Shown: positions 32,643 to 44,400 of the stretch, piece after piece
Layout: each line of letters opens with the position of its first letter
Position numbering within the stretch: position 1 is the stretch's first letter
From: Leptodontidium sp. MPI-SDFR-AT-0119
Taxonomy: Eukaryota > Ascomycota > Leotiomycetes > Helotiales > Leptodontidiaceae
Assembly: GCA_020726505.1 (NCBI GenBank)
Contig: JAHLEZ010000015.1
Location: 1,736,001 to 1,800,000 of the forward strand
DNA: 64,000 bases
Direction: 5' to 3'
Translations under genes and position numbers: made by a program
Notes under the pieces: generated by a model
Databases searched by the model: none
What the model saw: the letters and a program-made list of their open reading frames with translations, nothing else
Told to the model about the DNA's origin: nothing

Positions 32643-34057
32643 ATGGCAAAGGACACGAAGTTTTACGATATCCTGGGTGTAAGCATACCTCGTTCTCGGT
32701 ACGAGATAGGAAGCTGATGGTTGTCATAGGTGGCTCCAACCTGCACAGAGGCAGAGTTGAAGAAAGCATACAAGATCGGGGCTCTGAAGCATCACCCTGG
32801 TATGTCTGAAGATGTCTTACTCACTTTAACACAGAGTTAACAAAGCCTACAGACAAGAATGCACACAATCCCGATGCGGAAAACAAGTTTAAGGACCTCT
32901 CCCACGCATACGAAGTTCTCTCCGACCCCCAAAAGCGCTCTATCTACGACCAGTATGGCGAGGAAGGACTGGAAGGAGGCGGAGCTGCAGGTGGCATGAA
33001 CGCTGAGGATCTCTTCTCCCAATTCTTTGGCGGTGGAGGTGGAGCTTTCGGCGGCGGCGGTGGACTTGGAGGGATGTTCGGTGGAGGTATGCAACAACGT
33101 GGTCCACCAAAGGCCCGGACAATCCACCACGTACACAAGGTCTCACTGGAGGATATCTATCGCGGCAAGGTTTCCAAGCTTGCGCTCCAAAAGTCGGTTA
33201 TCTGCTCGAAGTGTGATGGCCGTGGTGGAAAGGAGGGTGCTGTCAAGAAGTGTGCCGGCTGTGACGGTCACGGTATGAAGACCATGATGCGCCAGATGGG
33301 ACCCATGATCCAGCGCTTCCAGACTGTCTGCCCGGACTGCAATGGTGAGGGAGAGATCATCCGCGAGAAGGACAGGTGCAAGGCCTGCAATGGAAAGAAG
33401 ACAGTTGTCGAGAGAAAGGTTCTCCACGTCCATGTGGATAGAGGTGTCAAGACCGGCCACAAGATCGACTTCCGTGGCGAGGGTGACCAGACTCCAGGTG
33501 TCCAGCCAGGAGATGTCATATTCGAAATCGAGCAGAAGCCCCATGCCAGATTCCAACGCAAAGACGACGACCTTTTCTACCAAGCCGAGATTGACCTTGT
33601 TACAGCACTTGCTGGAGGTACCATCTTCGTAGAACACTTGGATGACCGGTGGTTGAGCGTTGACATTCTTCCTGGAGAGGTCATTTCACCAGGTCAGTTC
33701 TCTAATCCCGGATTATTTATCATCTGCTAACAGAATCCAGGCACCGTAAAGTTAATTAGAGGCCAGGGTATGCCATCGTATCGTCACCACGACTTCGGCA
33801 ACATGTACGTCCAATTCGATGTCAAGTTCCCTGAGAAGAATTTCGCAACAGACCCAGCCGCGTTCGAGGCTCTCAAGGCCATCATCCCCCCGTCCAAGAC
33901 AATCACCGGCCCACCAGCGGATACAATGACAGAAACCGTCGATTTCGAGGACGTCGACCCCGCCCAGCAAGCACGAGCCCAAGGCGCAACCGCAATGGAC
34001 GAGGATGACGAGGACGGACACCCAGGTGGCGAGCGTGTCCAGTGCGCTTCCCAATAA
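32643..34057 (+). CDS. ydj1: Hsp40 co-chaperone, type I DnaJ (Ydj1/Mas5)
   Basis: Exons 32643-32678, 32730-32799, 32853-33692 and 33741-34057 give 420 residues (yeast Ydj1 is 409). The J domain starts [20 protein letters not shown]; its HPD is split by the second intron. A Gly/Phe region ([20 protein letters not shown]) follows, then four zinc-binding repeats [24 protein letters not shown] and CKACNGKK. The C-terminus is CASQ, a CaaX farnesylation box identical to that of yeast Ydj1. It delivers clients to Hsp70 in the cytosol and at ER and mitochondrial surfaces. The many short 5' exons are typical of this gene in filamentous fungi. Confidence 0.98.
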
Positions 34058-35391
34058 ACGGGCATATACACGGACCTAGAAACACGAGACCAAGACCGAG
34101 ATATTCTCTTTTGCATTTTGCGCATGGATTGAGTTTTTTTCTGTCTTTGCTGGGGAGTAATCGAGCAGCGACTTTGAAGAAAGAGCGTCACCGAATAATC
34201 ATACTAGGGATGGGAGGATGGAAGGGTGGAAGGAAACAAGGAAAGAAGGAATGAAGTTACGCACGAACGCACGAGGAACGAAGACAAAAACCACGACAAA
34301 CGGCTCCCATTCATGTGTGCGGAAGTCCCCGGATCCTCCTCTTCTACCATACTACTGGCTTGCTAGTTCTCCTTATTTTTCTCTCGGCATTGCTTGCGGA
34401 CTTCTTTTTTCCTTCCTTCTCTCCACGCGTTGATTGAGCATTTGGGGTTGTATTGCTTGCCTTTCCCTCCTCTCCGTGGGGATGTGTCAACTGCTGGGGG
34501 AAGGGAAGGGAGGGGAGGGGAGGCTACGTGAATTTTCTTTCCTGACCTCGGGGGGGCGTTTAGACGGATAGATAGCATGGCCCAAAAATGAATTTTGAAA
34601 AAAAAATGGGGTTGTGAGTTTTATTCTGTGCCGTGAAAGTCATGGTGATGGTCTGGTCTAATAAATAGTGCGGGGAAGTGTGGTTTTGCATTTAACTTTC
34701 CAGAGGTACACTACTTTACTTACTCACGTTAGTCATCCTCGCACATGTTGAATTGAGCACCACCACGCACGCACTCTTTGATTTGTGCTTGGATGAGCAG
34801 GTAGTACGTTTTCCTCTGCTGTTAATATGATGTAACTCTTCCTTCCCACTGGAGACCAAGAGGCAGAAGAGACTAAATCGAATATGTATATTTTGCGAAA
34901 TATCAATCAGTGATGATTTCCGTTGCGAAGAAGCGAGAATACACACCACCACCACTAGCAAATGACGCCCAGAAAGCCCTCCATCCGTTTCCCAGGACAT
35001 AAGCAAACACATACACACATACCCTTACACATCCACGCAGTAAATCCCATAATTCTCAAAACCAGGAGACCAAACATCCTATCCTATCCGCCCCGTGAAG
35101 TGAGGTTAAAAAAAATATTTGTTCGTTTACTCACTCCATTCACTTCACTTCCTTTCTTCCTCTAGCTATCTAGCTAGTTATTTCCGGATGTATTCTCCCC
35201 AATCATTCCATTCCGTGACAAGTAGTCAATCATTCATCATTCATTACCATCGCAGCAAAAAGTCATAGTTCAGCGTGAGCCTCTCCCATCTCTCTCTAGA
35301 CCCTTCCGTATTACTACCTTAAAGGAAGGACATTAAGACAAACAGACTTTCGAAATCAGATTCCTTCGATTTTATCTGGTCGTAGGTAGCA
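34058..35391. other. convergent intergenic region between ydj1 and the Zn2Cys6 gene
   Basis: Low-complexity A- and T-runs (34600-34612, 35109-35116), CACACA-like sequence near 34945-35035, and a G-quadruplex candidate at 34496-34520. No gene is supported; open frames here are short and lack domain content. Confidence 0.45.
34496..34520 (+). other. G-quadruplex-forming tract in the ydj1 3' flank
   Basis: Five G runs of 5, 3, 3, 4 and 4 are separated by AA, AA, A and A, about 440 bp after the ydj1 stop. The short loops predict a stable structure on the transcribed-sense strand. Confidence 0.65.
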
Positions 35392-38300
35392 TCAATACTG
35401 CCCTATATTATTGAATGGAAAACCAGGGATCTCTGGCTCGGCGTGTGGTCGTCCAGGAGGGAAAAGTGCATCAAAAGCATCCTAGAAAGAAAAAAGGCAA
35501 AGGATTAGCAAAGTACAAAAACTGCATCAGAAAACAGGAAAGACAAACCCAATCAATATCAGCCATAAGATCATCCTGCTGTCCAATATTCTGCGCCGCA
35601 CCAGTACCACTGCCACTTCCTACGCTCCCGCTCCCACCAGCGATTTGATGACCTGATATGCTCGTCGTATCGGAACTCGCTTCGGGGCTTTGACTATTCG
35701 GGAAAGCCCATAAGCTCTCCCCATTAGACACACCCGCAAACTGCATATCCTGCACCAACGGCACCCTTCCTATCGTCTGAACCATTCCAGAAGAAACACC
35801 CTGCGTCAAAACCGGACCGTAACTATTCAACGGCTGGAACCCAGCTATGGGCGACATCTGCTCTTGTTCTCGCTCTCGCTCTCGCTCTAGGTCCTGGCCC
35901 TGACTAGATTTCCGCTCCCGTTCAGGAGTGACGAATCTCAGATCTCGCTTGATATTCTTATCCGAGACGCGCGGTTCCCTCTGCCCGACATGTTTCTGCA
36001 TGACGACCGGCGCACGCATACCGCGCATACTCTGATACACGGCAGTCTTCTGCTGTAGTTCCATGAGGATCTTCTTGCCCTTCTCGCGGCGCGGGAGCGA
36101 GGCGTCCGTCTCGAATATGTAGTCTAGACATGTCCAGATCCGGTCGGCTTCCTTGCGTTGTGGGTACACGTAGATCTCCATGAGGAGGAGGAAGGCCGTG
36201 TGGTATTGCTGGTAGGCGCCAACGTACCAGGACCACGGTCGGAGGTCTGGGATCGTCTCCAGTGCGACGGCTGTTTCGAGGGTTGTTGTGCCTGCTGCGA
36301 GCATGATGTGTCGAAGGCGGTCCGGCATGGGCGCTGAGACGGAGTTGTGGTAGCGGTGGAGGACCATGATGTGCAGTCTGGACATCAGAAGTGCCTAGAC
36401 ATGGATTAGCAAGAAATTTTGTTAATCGAGGTAGTCTGGACTCTGGGAGATGCTTACCTTGACGATTTTTGCACATTTTTGTAATGGTATTTTGTCATCT
36501 ATCAGATGATCGTATTTCGCAGCCATGTTAGCACGGAATGTCTCGATCTTGCTGAGAACAGCCGTCAAGCTGATCTTCCTCCTCTCGATTCGTGGTCTGT
36601 CTATCCAGATTGTTCGCATCATCTCATTGATCTCGAAGCGAATGAGTGAGAATGTTGCATCGGTCCACGTATCTGCACCTGCGGGTGCCTTACCGTTAGG
36701 ATGGAGATCGACATCATTAACGTTGAGTGGTAGCTTTGTGTCGAATTCATCACGTCTGATGGTCGGTCGTGGTCCTTGTGCTTCGCAGGTCCGAATGTCT
36801 AGGAAGCATAGTTGATGCCAGACTAGGCGCCGTACGTGCGTCTCTAGAGGGTTCATGCCGTAGGTCTGGCCGTCTCGGTGGAGACCCATGCATTCGGCCA
36901 TTCTGATGGCGGCACCTAGTATTACTGAGTGCGCTCGTGACATTTCTGACCGACAAAGTGGTATCTTGGGAAGGTGTCAATTAGGCGAATCTGGGGGAGT
37001 ATCTGGAGACAACTCACTAAGTACATGACAAATGCTTGAAGGGTCTCAATCTTTGTTGTCCGTAGGAAATTAGCTCTAGCGAGAGCGGTTTCTGTGCCAA
37101 GCTTGAAGTTGTCTACCAGACTGGCCTAGAGGTAGGGAGCAAAGTCAGTGCGTAAAATTCCAAGAGCTATCTGTTGACCAAATCTTGTCTGAAATAAGTC
37201 TTAACAAACCTTTGATACACCAAACTCCTGCAAGATCTCAGAATCATCCATGCTAACAACACCAGAGAACATCGCCGCAAATACAATAGTCTGCACTGAA
37301 TTTGGCGGCTCAATACCAAGAGTAACCTCGTCCCAGAAGGTATCCCACTCCTTCTCAAAAGTAGGTCGGTGAACAATCTGGCAGATAGGATGAACGTACG
37401 CAAAGTACTGTTTGATTAACCGATCTGCAGCCATCCGAGAAGGGAGGAAATCAATCAGAGAAGCTTGAGATCCGCTTCCGCCGAAGAAAAATCCACTTGT
37501 TGGTATGATGTACTGGGGTCCTGCTTTCAGCCATTCTGATGCTGGTGGGAGAGGGACAGAGATGTGGGGTGGTGAAACAGCTTTCCCGTCATCTATGTTC
37601 TTGTCGCCTGTCATGTAAGTATCTGACATTGTGTATTCCAACTGAGAAGATTTGTTAGTGAATAGACTCGAATCGGATTTTCAACCTTAAAGTGACGATT
37701 TGACAGGAGCATGAAATAAGCAGTGAAAACATTGGAGTATCAACTTGGCTATATATGAGCGTTAGATACCAGCCCATACAGGTTGCGAAACCTGTATGGC
37801 TGTTCAAAAGCATAAACAACGTTCTGAGTTACAAGAAACACACAATACATATGAATTTTGCTAGTGTGGATGGTGAGAGATTGCAGAAGTGATGTCGTTT
37901 CGAATATCGTCAACACTAAAGACAGACGAAATGTACCCCGAAATCGATGCCATATGAATACCGCTAGCCTGGTTGAAACAGTGTAGGGTGATACTTTTAG
38001 GTCCCATTGGTCCCGTTACTGAGAACTGCCACTTCAGGAAACTATCGCCTCTTCGGAACACGGTAAGCCTCGCTTGAGACACCAAAATTGCATTCAGTTC
38101 GGCCAAGTGGGAATTCTCCGTTGAAGAATAACAAGCGCTTTGCAGTGGCAGGATCTGAAAAGGGAAAATTGGACAAACCTCTTCGGATATCTTTGGCCTA
38201 AAGAAGCCACCAATACGCTCTGTGATCCTCATTTTACCAAGTTGGATTCCTAGATCCAGAAGATCGTCGTCTTCTCCATCGACTTCATACGCGGCATCCA

Positions 38301-38960
38301 CTACGGCAAGAGGAGTTGGCTCCAAGTCTTTTTCATCTTCGTTGGCAGGCAGATCATCATCTGCATCATCGGGTAAGGCTCTTTTTACCTAGGAATCAGT
38401 AATTGCCTCTTTAGAACTGTGCTAGGAAGTCACATTCAAGCAAAAGGGAGTATTTTTGTGCTCCCCCCATCATGACCTACATACCTATCATGACTTGGCG
38501 AACTCGTTGAGCTCTGTGCAGAGTTCTTGGCGACATCTCGTTCCAGTAACCTCTCCAAAGATCCAACCTTCTCTTTAATCTCCGTGAGCTTGAGCTGGCT
38601 CGCTTGATCCAGGGCCGGGGCCAGAAATACACAATCCCGTTGGAACTTTACGCAGTTTGTACATGGGTGGGACTTGTTGCATTTCAGTTTGCGGCGTCGA
38701 CATTCGAGACAACTCGTGATCATGCGATTTCGTCTTCGGATCCGGGGTGCCGGGCCAGACGACGACGAGGCTGATGCTCCAGGATGGGAGTTTGAGTTTG
38801 ATTGCGGAGCTGGAGCTGGTGATAAAGTATTTTGAGCTTGAGCTTGAGTATTCCTCGATGAGGAGGTTGGAGAGGTTGTTGATACATGGTGACTGGTCTC
38901 GGGAGAGCTTCTTTGTCCTTGGTCGTTGACATTGACGTTGACGCTGCTAAAGTAATCCAT
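35392..38960 (-). CDS. Zn2Cys6 transcription factor with fungal-specific transcription factor domain
   Basis: Seven minus-strand exons (38960-38481, 38388-38179, 37641-37210, 37125-37018, 36964-36458, 36394-35549, 35481-35392) join in phase to 890 residues. The binuclear cluster is at residues 84-110 (CLECRRRKLKCNKSHPC then CVKFQRDC; spacing 2-6-5-2-6), followed by a coiled-coil dimer helix. The middle homology region begins YFAYVHPICQIVHRPTFE and contains GAAIRMAECMGLHRDG and RRLVWHQLCFLDI, typical of this domain. The C-terminus has an Arg/Glu repeat and a Gly/Ser run, ending FPFNNIGQY. It is a nuclear DNA-binding regulator, target unknown. The intron 37642-38178 is 537 nt, unusually long and partly open. 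The first intron was placed to keep phase and is the least certain junction. An ATG at 38996 is an alternative start. Confidence 0.88.
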
Positions 38961-39836
38961 CTTGCAGAACAGAATGGGTCTCTTCTTATACGCCAATGCC
39001 TACGCCTAGCTACCTTGACCTTGGGGCCTAGGGCGGCTGCCGATGAGGGGCAGGCAAGGCTGAGAGAGTTGCAGCCAAGGTACCTAGGTACGCAGATAGG
39101 TACGTAGCCAAACAGAACACTGCTCGGGCTTCTTGTATCCACCGATCAGGATGCAGGAGCGTTTAGAGCGAGGTACCGTACTGGTTCATTGGCTTTCGGA
39201 TGGATAGAAGTTGAGGTTGTGGCGATTTTACGGCCGAAAGAAGGGTGCGTGGGAATGGAGATGGAAGGAAGTTCAAGGCTTACAACGCCTCAGGCAGCAT
39301 TTGATATTAACCAATGAGCAATAGCGAAACCCATGCTTTTGCAGATGAGGATATATTGTGATGATTTCAATCATCCGTGAAGTATCAGTCGAGACCAGAG
39401 GGGCGGTAAGGCAGTTCAAGTCATTGGGGTTCTTCCTTTATGCAGGAGAAGTTTGGTAAGTGGGCTGGGACATGGGGCTTAGAAGGGCTCCAAAGTATCA
39501 GTCCTTGGTGCGTAAGCTGGCAAGTAATAGGCTGGACCCAGTGACTTAAGGACATCTCGCACAGCTGACGCAACCTAGGTACTGTTCAACCCTGTCTTCT
39601 CCCGGAAAGGCTATGATTTTTCGTACGCCAAAGGCTGATCCTCCAGTCATGAAAAGCGTCAGGGACTCCCATTAGTCTACTAAGACTTGTATACAGCATA
39701 TATCATGTTTCGAGGTCCTTGCGGAAAATAGTGCATTTTCGTTAGCTGCTCATAATACACGCCGGTCTTCTGCGCCATGTCTCCAAGCCAGAATGTTGAT
39801 ACATTTGTGATGCTTCCCAGCAAACCCACCATCCCT
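38961..39836. promoter_or_regulatory. promoter of the Zn2Cys6 gene and 3' flank of pup1
   Basis: Contains the 12 bp perfect palindrome GTACCTAGGTAC at 39080-39091, a nearby GGTACGTA, and a partial copy AACCTAGGTA at 39572-39581. No gene seen. Confidence 0.45.
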
Positions 39837-40847
39837 CTAAACATCAAGATCCATTTTCTCTCCCAACGCAGTCTCATCTCCCTTCAGCTCATGTACTGTG
39901 ACATACTTGCTGATCTCTTCCTTTGTGATGATCTTCTCGTTCAAGACGGCCGTAGTGCCTCTCTTGAAGACATAACTCTTCTGCTTCTTGCTTCGCTCGT
40001 TGGGCTTGATGTAACCTCTCTTCAGCGTCGTCTTCTCCTTCGTGATAACCGCAACATCAACGTTCGATCCGGAACCCAAATCGTTGAAGATACCAGCCTG
40101 GATAGCATTGGAAGCTAAGTCGATGGCCTCTTGCTCCGTCAAGGATGACTTCCACTGGGTCTCGAAGATGGACATGGCTGCCAACGAACCACTGCCCATG
40201 GTGACATAAGGAAGCTTGTCTGTACTACCGTGCGCATGTACAGTGAACAATCCAACACCAGTGGGGTCAACACCAGCCACGACGAGATATGCGCCAATGT
40301 GTCCTTGGTATCGGAAGAGGTGCTGCTTGAGCATTGTCATACATGTAACGACCCGTGGCTTGCGACCGGTGGAGAGGGAGTGGAGTTCGAGTTGGGAAGA
40401 GATGAGGGCGGTTGTGAATTCAGTGTCTGCTGCAGTACCAGCTCCGGCACACCAAATCTGAGGAGCGATATAATGAAGCTTCTCGCAGTTCTGTTTGATG
40501 GCAGTGTCAGTCCGAATTCAACACTCCAGCTTCGTTTGAGCTTACCTTGTCAGCTACGATCGGCCCACTGGTTGCTCTGGTATCTGCAGCGATCTATAGC
40601 ATCGTATAATTAGCTTCTTGTTCATGGTCCCTGAATTGAATAAGTCCAGTCTGCTAGACAAACAAGGCTGTAAAAGCAATAGATTTGGGAATCAAATCTG
40701 AGCATCTAGTGATAAACATACCACGACACCACCATCAAATATACATCCCACAATTGTTGTTCCAGTACTAGTAGCCTTCGGGAGTGGAACACCTCTTGAG
40801 TGTAGGGCCGCATTGCGGGTGTGGTTGGAAAAGTCGAAGCCTGGCAT
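39837..40847 (-). CDS. pup1: 20S proteasome subunit beta-2 (trypsin-like)
   Basis: Minus-strand exons 40847-40722, 40593-40546 and 40490-39837 give 275 residues. A propeptide of 29 residues ([20 protein letters not shown]...) ends in ...STG, exposing the catalytic Thr30 of [21 protein letters not shown], of which the Asp and Lys (VADKNCEK) partners are visible. [11 protein letters not shown] and the [10 protein letters not shown] block fit beta-2/Pup1. The C-terminal tail beyond ~240 is the long arm that wraps around beta-3. The subunit cuts after basic residues. It is divergent from nup159, with 555 bp between the starts. Confidence 0.97.
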
Positions 40848-41402
40848 GGTGGCAGATGGAGCTCAAGGAGCGTCCTGTTGATCGGATATGCAGATTCCTT
40901 TGGGAGGGTGACAGTGGAAATATTGTCTGGACAAGATGTGTTGATGGTGGAAGTCCTGGAAGCTTGTTGTTGAGCTTGTATGTTCGTTCAGCAGCTACCT
41001 CACCTTAGCTGACGAGGTCGCGGTGCCTGGACGCGAACTCGGGAGCTCTGTAATTGCACGTGACCCTAACTTTTTTGGCGCGGTGCTTTGTTGGTGGTTG
41101 ATGCGAAGCTGTACCTGAAGGCAACCTCTCGAAATATTTCAAAGAAAATGCTCTAGCATTTGGGCTTACAATTCCGCCTTGAATCAGCTTCTCCCGAATC
41201 GAGATCTCACTCACCTCATTCCAGCTCCGAAGCTGAACAGATCGGATTCCTGTCGAAGCTACAAGTACTTAGACGGACATTCTTTGCACCAACGCGCTTT
41301 CTTACCTAGCCCCGAACATTGACTACAACAACATCCGCCAGCTAAATGCGCAGAAGTTTCCCATAGCAAACACCTCCCAAGGCCGGATACATTGCGACAG
41401 TT
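40848..41402. promoter_or_regulatory. divergent promoter pup1/nup159
   Basis: 555 bp between opposed starts. A CACGTG-like half element (GCACGTGACC at 41057-41066) is present. A perfect proteasome-type PACE box was not found. Confidence 0.4.
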
Positions 41403-44400
41403 ATGGCATTTAGCTTTGGGAGCTCTACGCCATCTGCGCCTGCTGGCGCCAATGTGCAAAATGGTCCCGATCTTGAGGACATTCAGACAGAGGTATGCTG
41501 AGCCCTGCGGACAGCTTCTTTCCCCTCAACTCTAACATATTATAGGCTCTTGGCTTTAGAGCACTCTCGGGCGACGCCAAAATCCAATTACTTCCTACGC
41601 CATGGCCTGCGGATCAACTGCCACCACCTACATCTTCGCTCATGAGCATAGCTTCACAACGGGGCCTTGTCGCAGCCGCTGGGCCAGATGCAGTTATTGT
41701 CGCATCCACCGAATCAGTTCGTAAGGCCTTTGAAGGGGCAGGAGGTGGCATAAAGCAGTTTCAACCTCAATTGAAAATGCCCATGCCTATGCGGGTATCT
41801 CAGGTGGCATTTTCTGCGGACGAGACCTACTTAGTCTTGTCCGCCGAAACTGGCGGAGGATTGGCTGTCTATGAGGTTCAGTCACTGCTACAAGGCTCTA
41901 CGGAACCAGCATATCAACTACCCACTGGGGACTTGGCATTGAGGGCTCTGATACCCAACCCAACGCCGGAAAAGGCTGAGCTTTTTGCTTTGGTGACGAA
42001 AGATGGAAAACTTATGATGGCGAATTTGAAAGAGAGAACCCTCGTTTCTGGCTCAAACGGGCCTGTCTTGAAAGACGGTGTTAGCTGTGTCTCCTGGAGT
42101 GCGAGGGGCAAGCAGCTGGTGGCTGGCCTAGGTGATGGAACCGCATATCAAATGACTCCAGAAGGAGAAGGCAAAGCAGAGATTCCCCGGCCTCCAAGTG
42201 TAAATGTTGGTGACTTTGGTAGGTTCAGCTCTATTTTGTTACTCTTGTCGACTTCATCTAACACTTTTAGTCTCCTCTATTACGTGGCTTGAGAACCTGG
42301 TGTTCCTGATGGTACACACGCCTTCTAATTTCGATGCCAATCAAGCCCCAAACTCATCTTTCCATCTGGTTACCAGGCAGATGCCGACCAACTTTACGTT
42401 TCAGAAGATATCTGACCCTGCGGGGCCATTTGGACTGAACCGATCTCCACCTCACCATTTTATGCTTCGCTTGAGAGACTTCCCCCCAAATCTCCAAGAT
42501 TTGATCATTGTTGCATCCAGTGCTTCTGCCGATATTGGATTGTTTAGCAGGTCGAAGGTTGCTTTGACTTCCGACAAGCCCGCAGACAAGGTGACGGGCG
42601 TTTTCACCATGACCGAAATGTCTGATGATTCTCGCCGAGCCGCACTTCCAATGAATTCGAGTTTCTCGGACACTTCTCCTATTGGTCTTGCTATGGATCT
42701 TTCAAGTAAGGAAAAGGTTGAAAAGCCAATTGTGGGCGATGAAATGGACGAGTCACCGTTTCCAGTACCTGCTCTTATGGTCTTGAACAACGAAGGAGTC
42801 TTGGCTGCTTGGTGGGTGATCTATATGGACTCAATCAGACAAGGCACAGCATATCCTGGTCTTGTCGCTGTTGGAGGATCTCAGACAACTCAAAAAGCTC
42901 CAACACCAGCAGTGGCTCCAGCGCCTGCCTTCAGTACTCCTTCCCAACCAGCATTTGGATCATCTGCCTTCAGCTCACCAAATACCACTACTGCGTTTGG
43001 GGGGTAACAGACCCGCCACATCATTCGGCACCCCATCTGTCTCCGGCCCTTCCACAGGTGCATTTGGTGCTCCATCTGGGCTTGGGAAGAGTCAATCACC
43101 TTGGGGAGCACCTGCTGCATCAAGTACAACCTCGAATACCCCGGTTTTTGGATCATCGACTTTTGGCTCAACGCCAGCAGCGCCGAACCAAGCTTTTGGG
43201 ACACCAAGCTTCGGTGCTACCAGCACGCCTGCATTAGGCAATCGGTCGTCTCCTTGGGCGTCTGCAGCTAGCACAGGCACCACTGCAGCTTTCGGTCAAA
43301 CTGGGGGTCTGGGTAAGCCAGCTTCAGTCTTTGGTAGCTCGACAGCTTCTGGAATCACGCCTGCAGCTACATCTGGATTCGCTTCCTTTGCCTCCAACCA
43401 AGGCGGCTTTGCAGCTGCTGCAGTAAAACCAGCCGGGACCCCCAGTGTGTTTGGCTCGCAGTCAACCTCATCTGCCAATCCCTTTTCTTCACCTGCAACC
43501 AGTCAGCCAGCTAGTACGCCAAGTATCTTTAGCTCGCAGCCTACGCAAAAGCCAAACCCCTTCTCTCTACCTTCCACTGGTTCGGCATGGGGAGCTCCCA
43601 CCGCAGCCAAGCCAGCAAATTCTCTGGCATCTGGTGCTTTCAAACTTGATTCATCATTCAAAGCAGATCCATCAGCTAAGGACGATGGCCCTGAGCCTTC
43701 AAGCGGAGCTCAAGGCGGATTTTTCGGTGGAAACTTTGGTAGTGCCCTCGGAGAAGCAGCAAAGGCCCCCGCTGCTGCAGCCCCCGTGTCCAAAGAAGCC
43801 GATATGGATTCAGATGACACGTCTACTACGAAAGGACAATCCTCGAACTTTGCATCCACGACCCCTGCATCCACCCCTGCAGCACCAAAGACATCTATCT
43901 TCGGATCGACGACACCAGCAAATGGTGGGCTTTTTGGAACTACACCAGCCACTTCATTACCAACCTCTAAACCTCCCCTCGCCGGCTTTGGTTTCGGTAA
44001 ACCATCGGATGATAAACCAAAGCCTGCAGCATTCAGTTTCGCGAATCTCAACAACAGCAATACCCCTGGACCAAAGACACCGTTATCGTCGGATTTCCAA
44101 TCCTCAGCTACGCTACCAAAGACGCCATTTTCGCCCCAGGTCAAACCAGAACCAGTTACTGATACACCCACGATCAGTAACAAGATCCCGGAGGCTCCTC
44201 TTCCCCCGGACACGACAAGTAAAGCAAGCTTTGCTGCAGGAGAGTCATCCGGGTCATCTGTTGCTGCTGATGCCCCCCTACCCCCGGACTTTATGCCGAA
44301 AGCTGCCCTCAAGCCAAGCCAACCTCTCCCAAGTCCAGCTCCATTACCCAACGTAGCCAAGCCGATACCAGCAGAGCTCATTCCACCCAGCGACGTCCCT

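Noticed and set aside
42999..43060. intron (GTAACAGACC ... CCTTCCACAG) joining the two nup159 frames
   Set aside because: The splice leaves the wrong phase and would remove good FG-repeat sequence; a one-base indel fits exactly.
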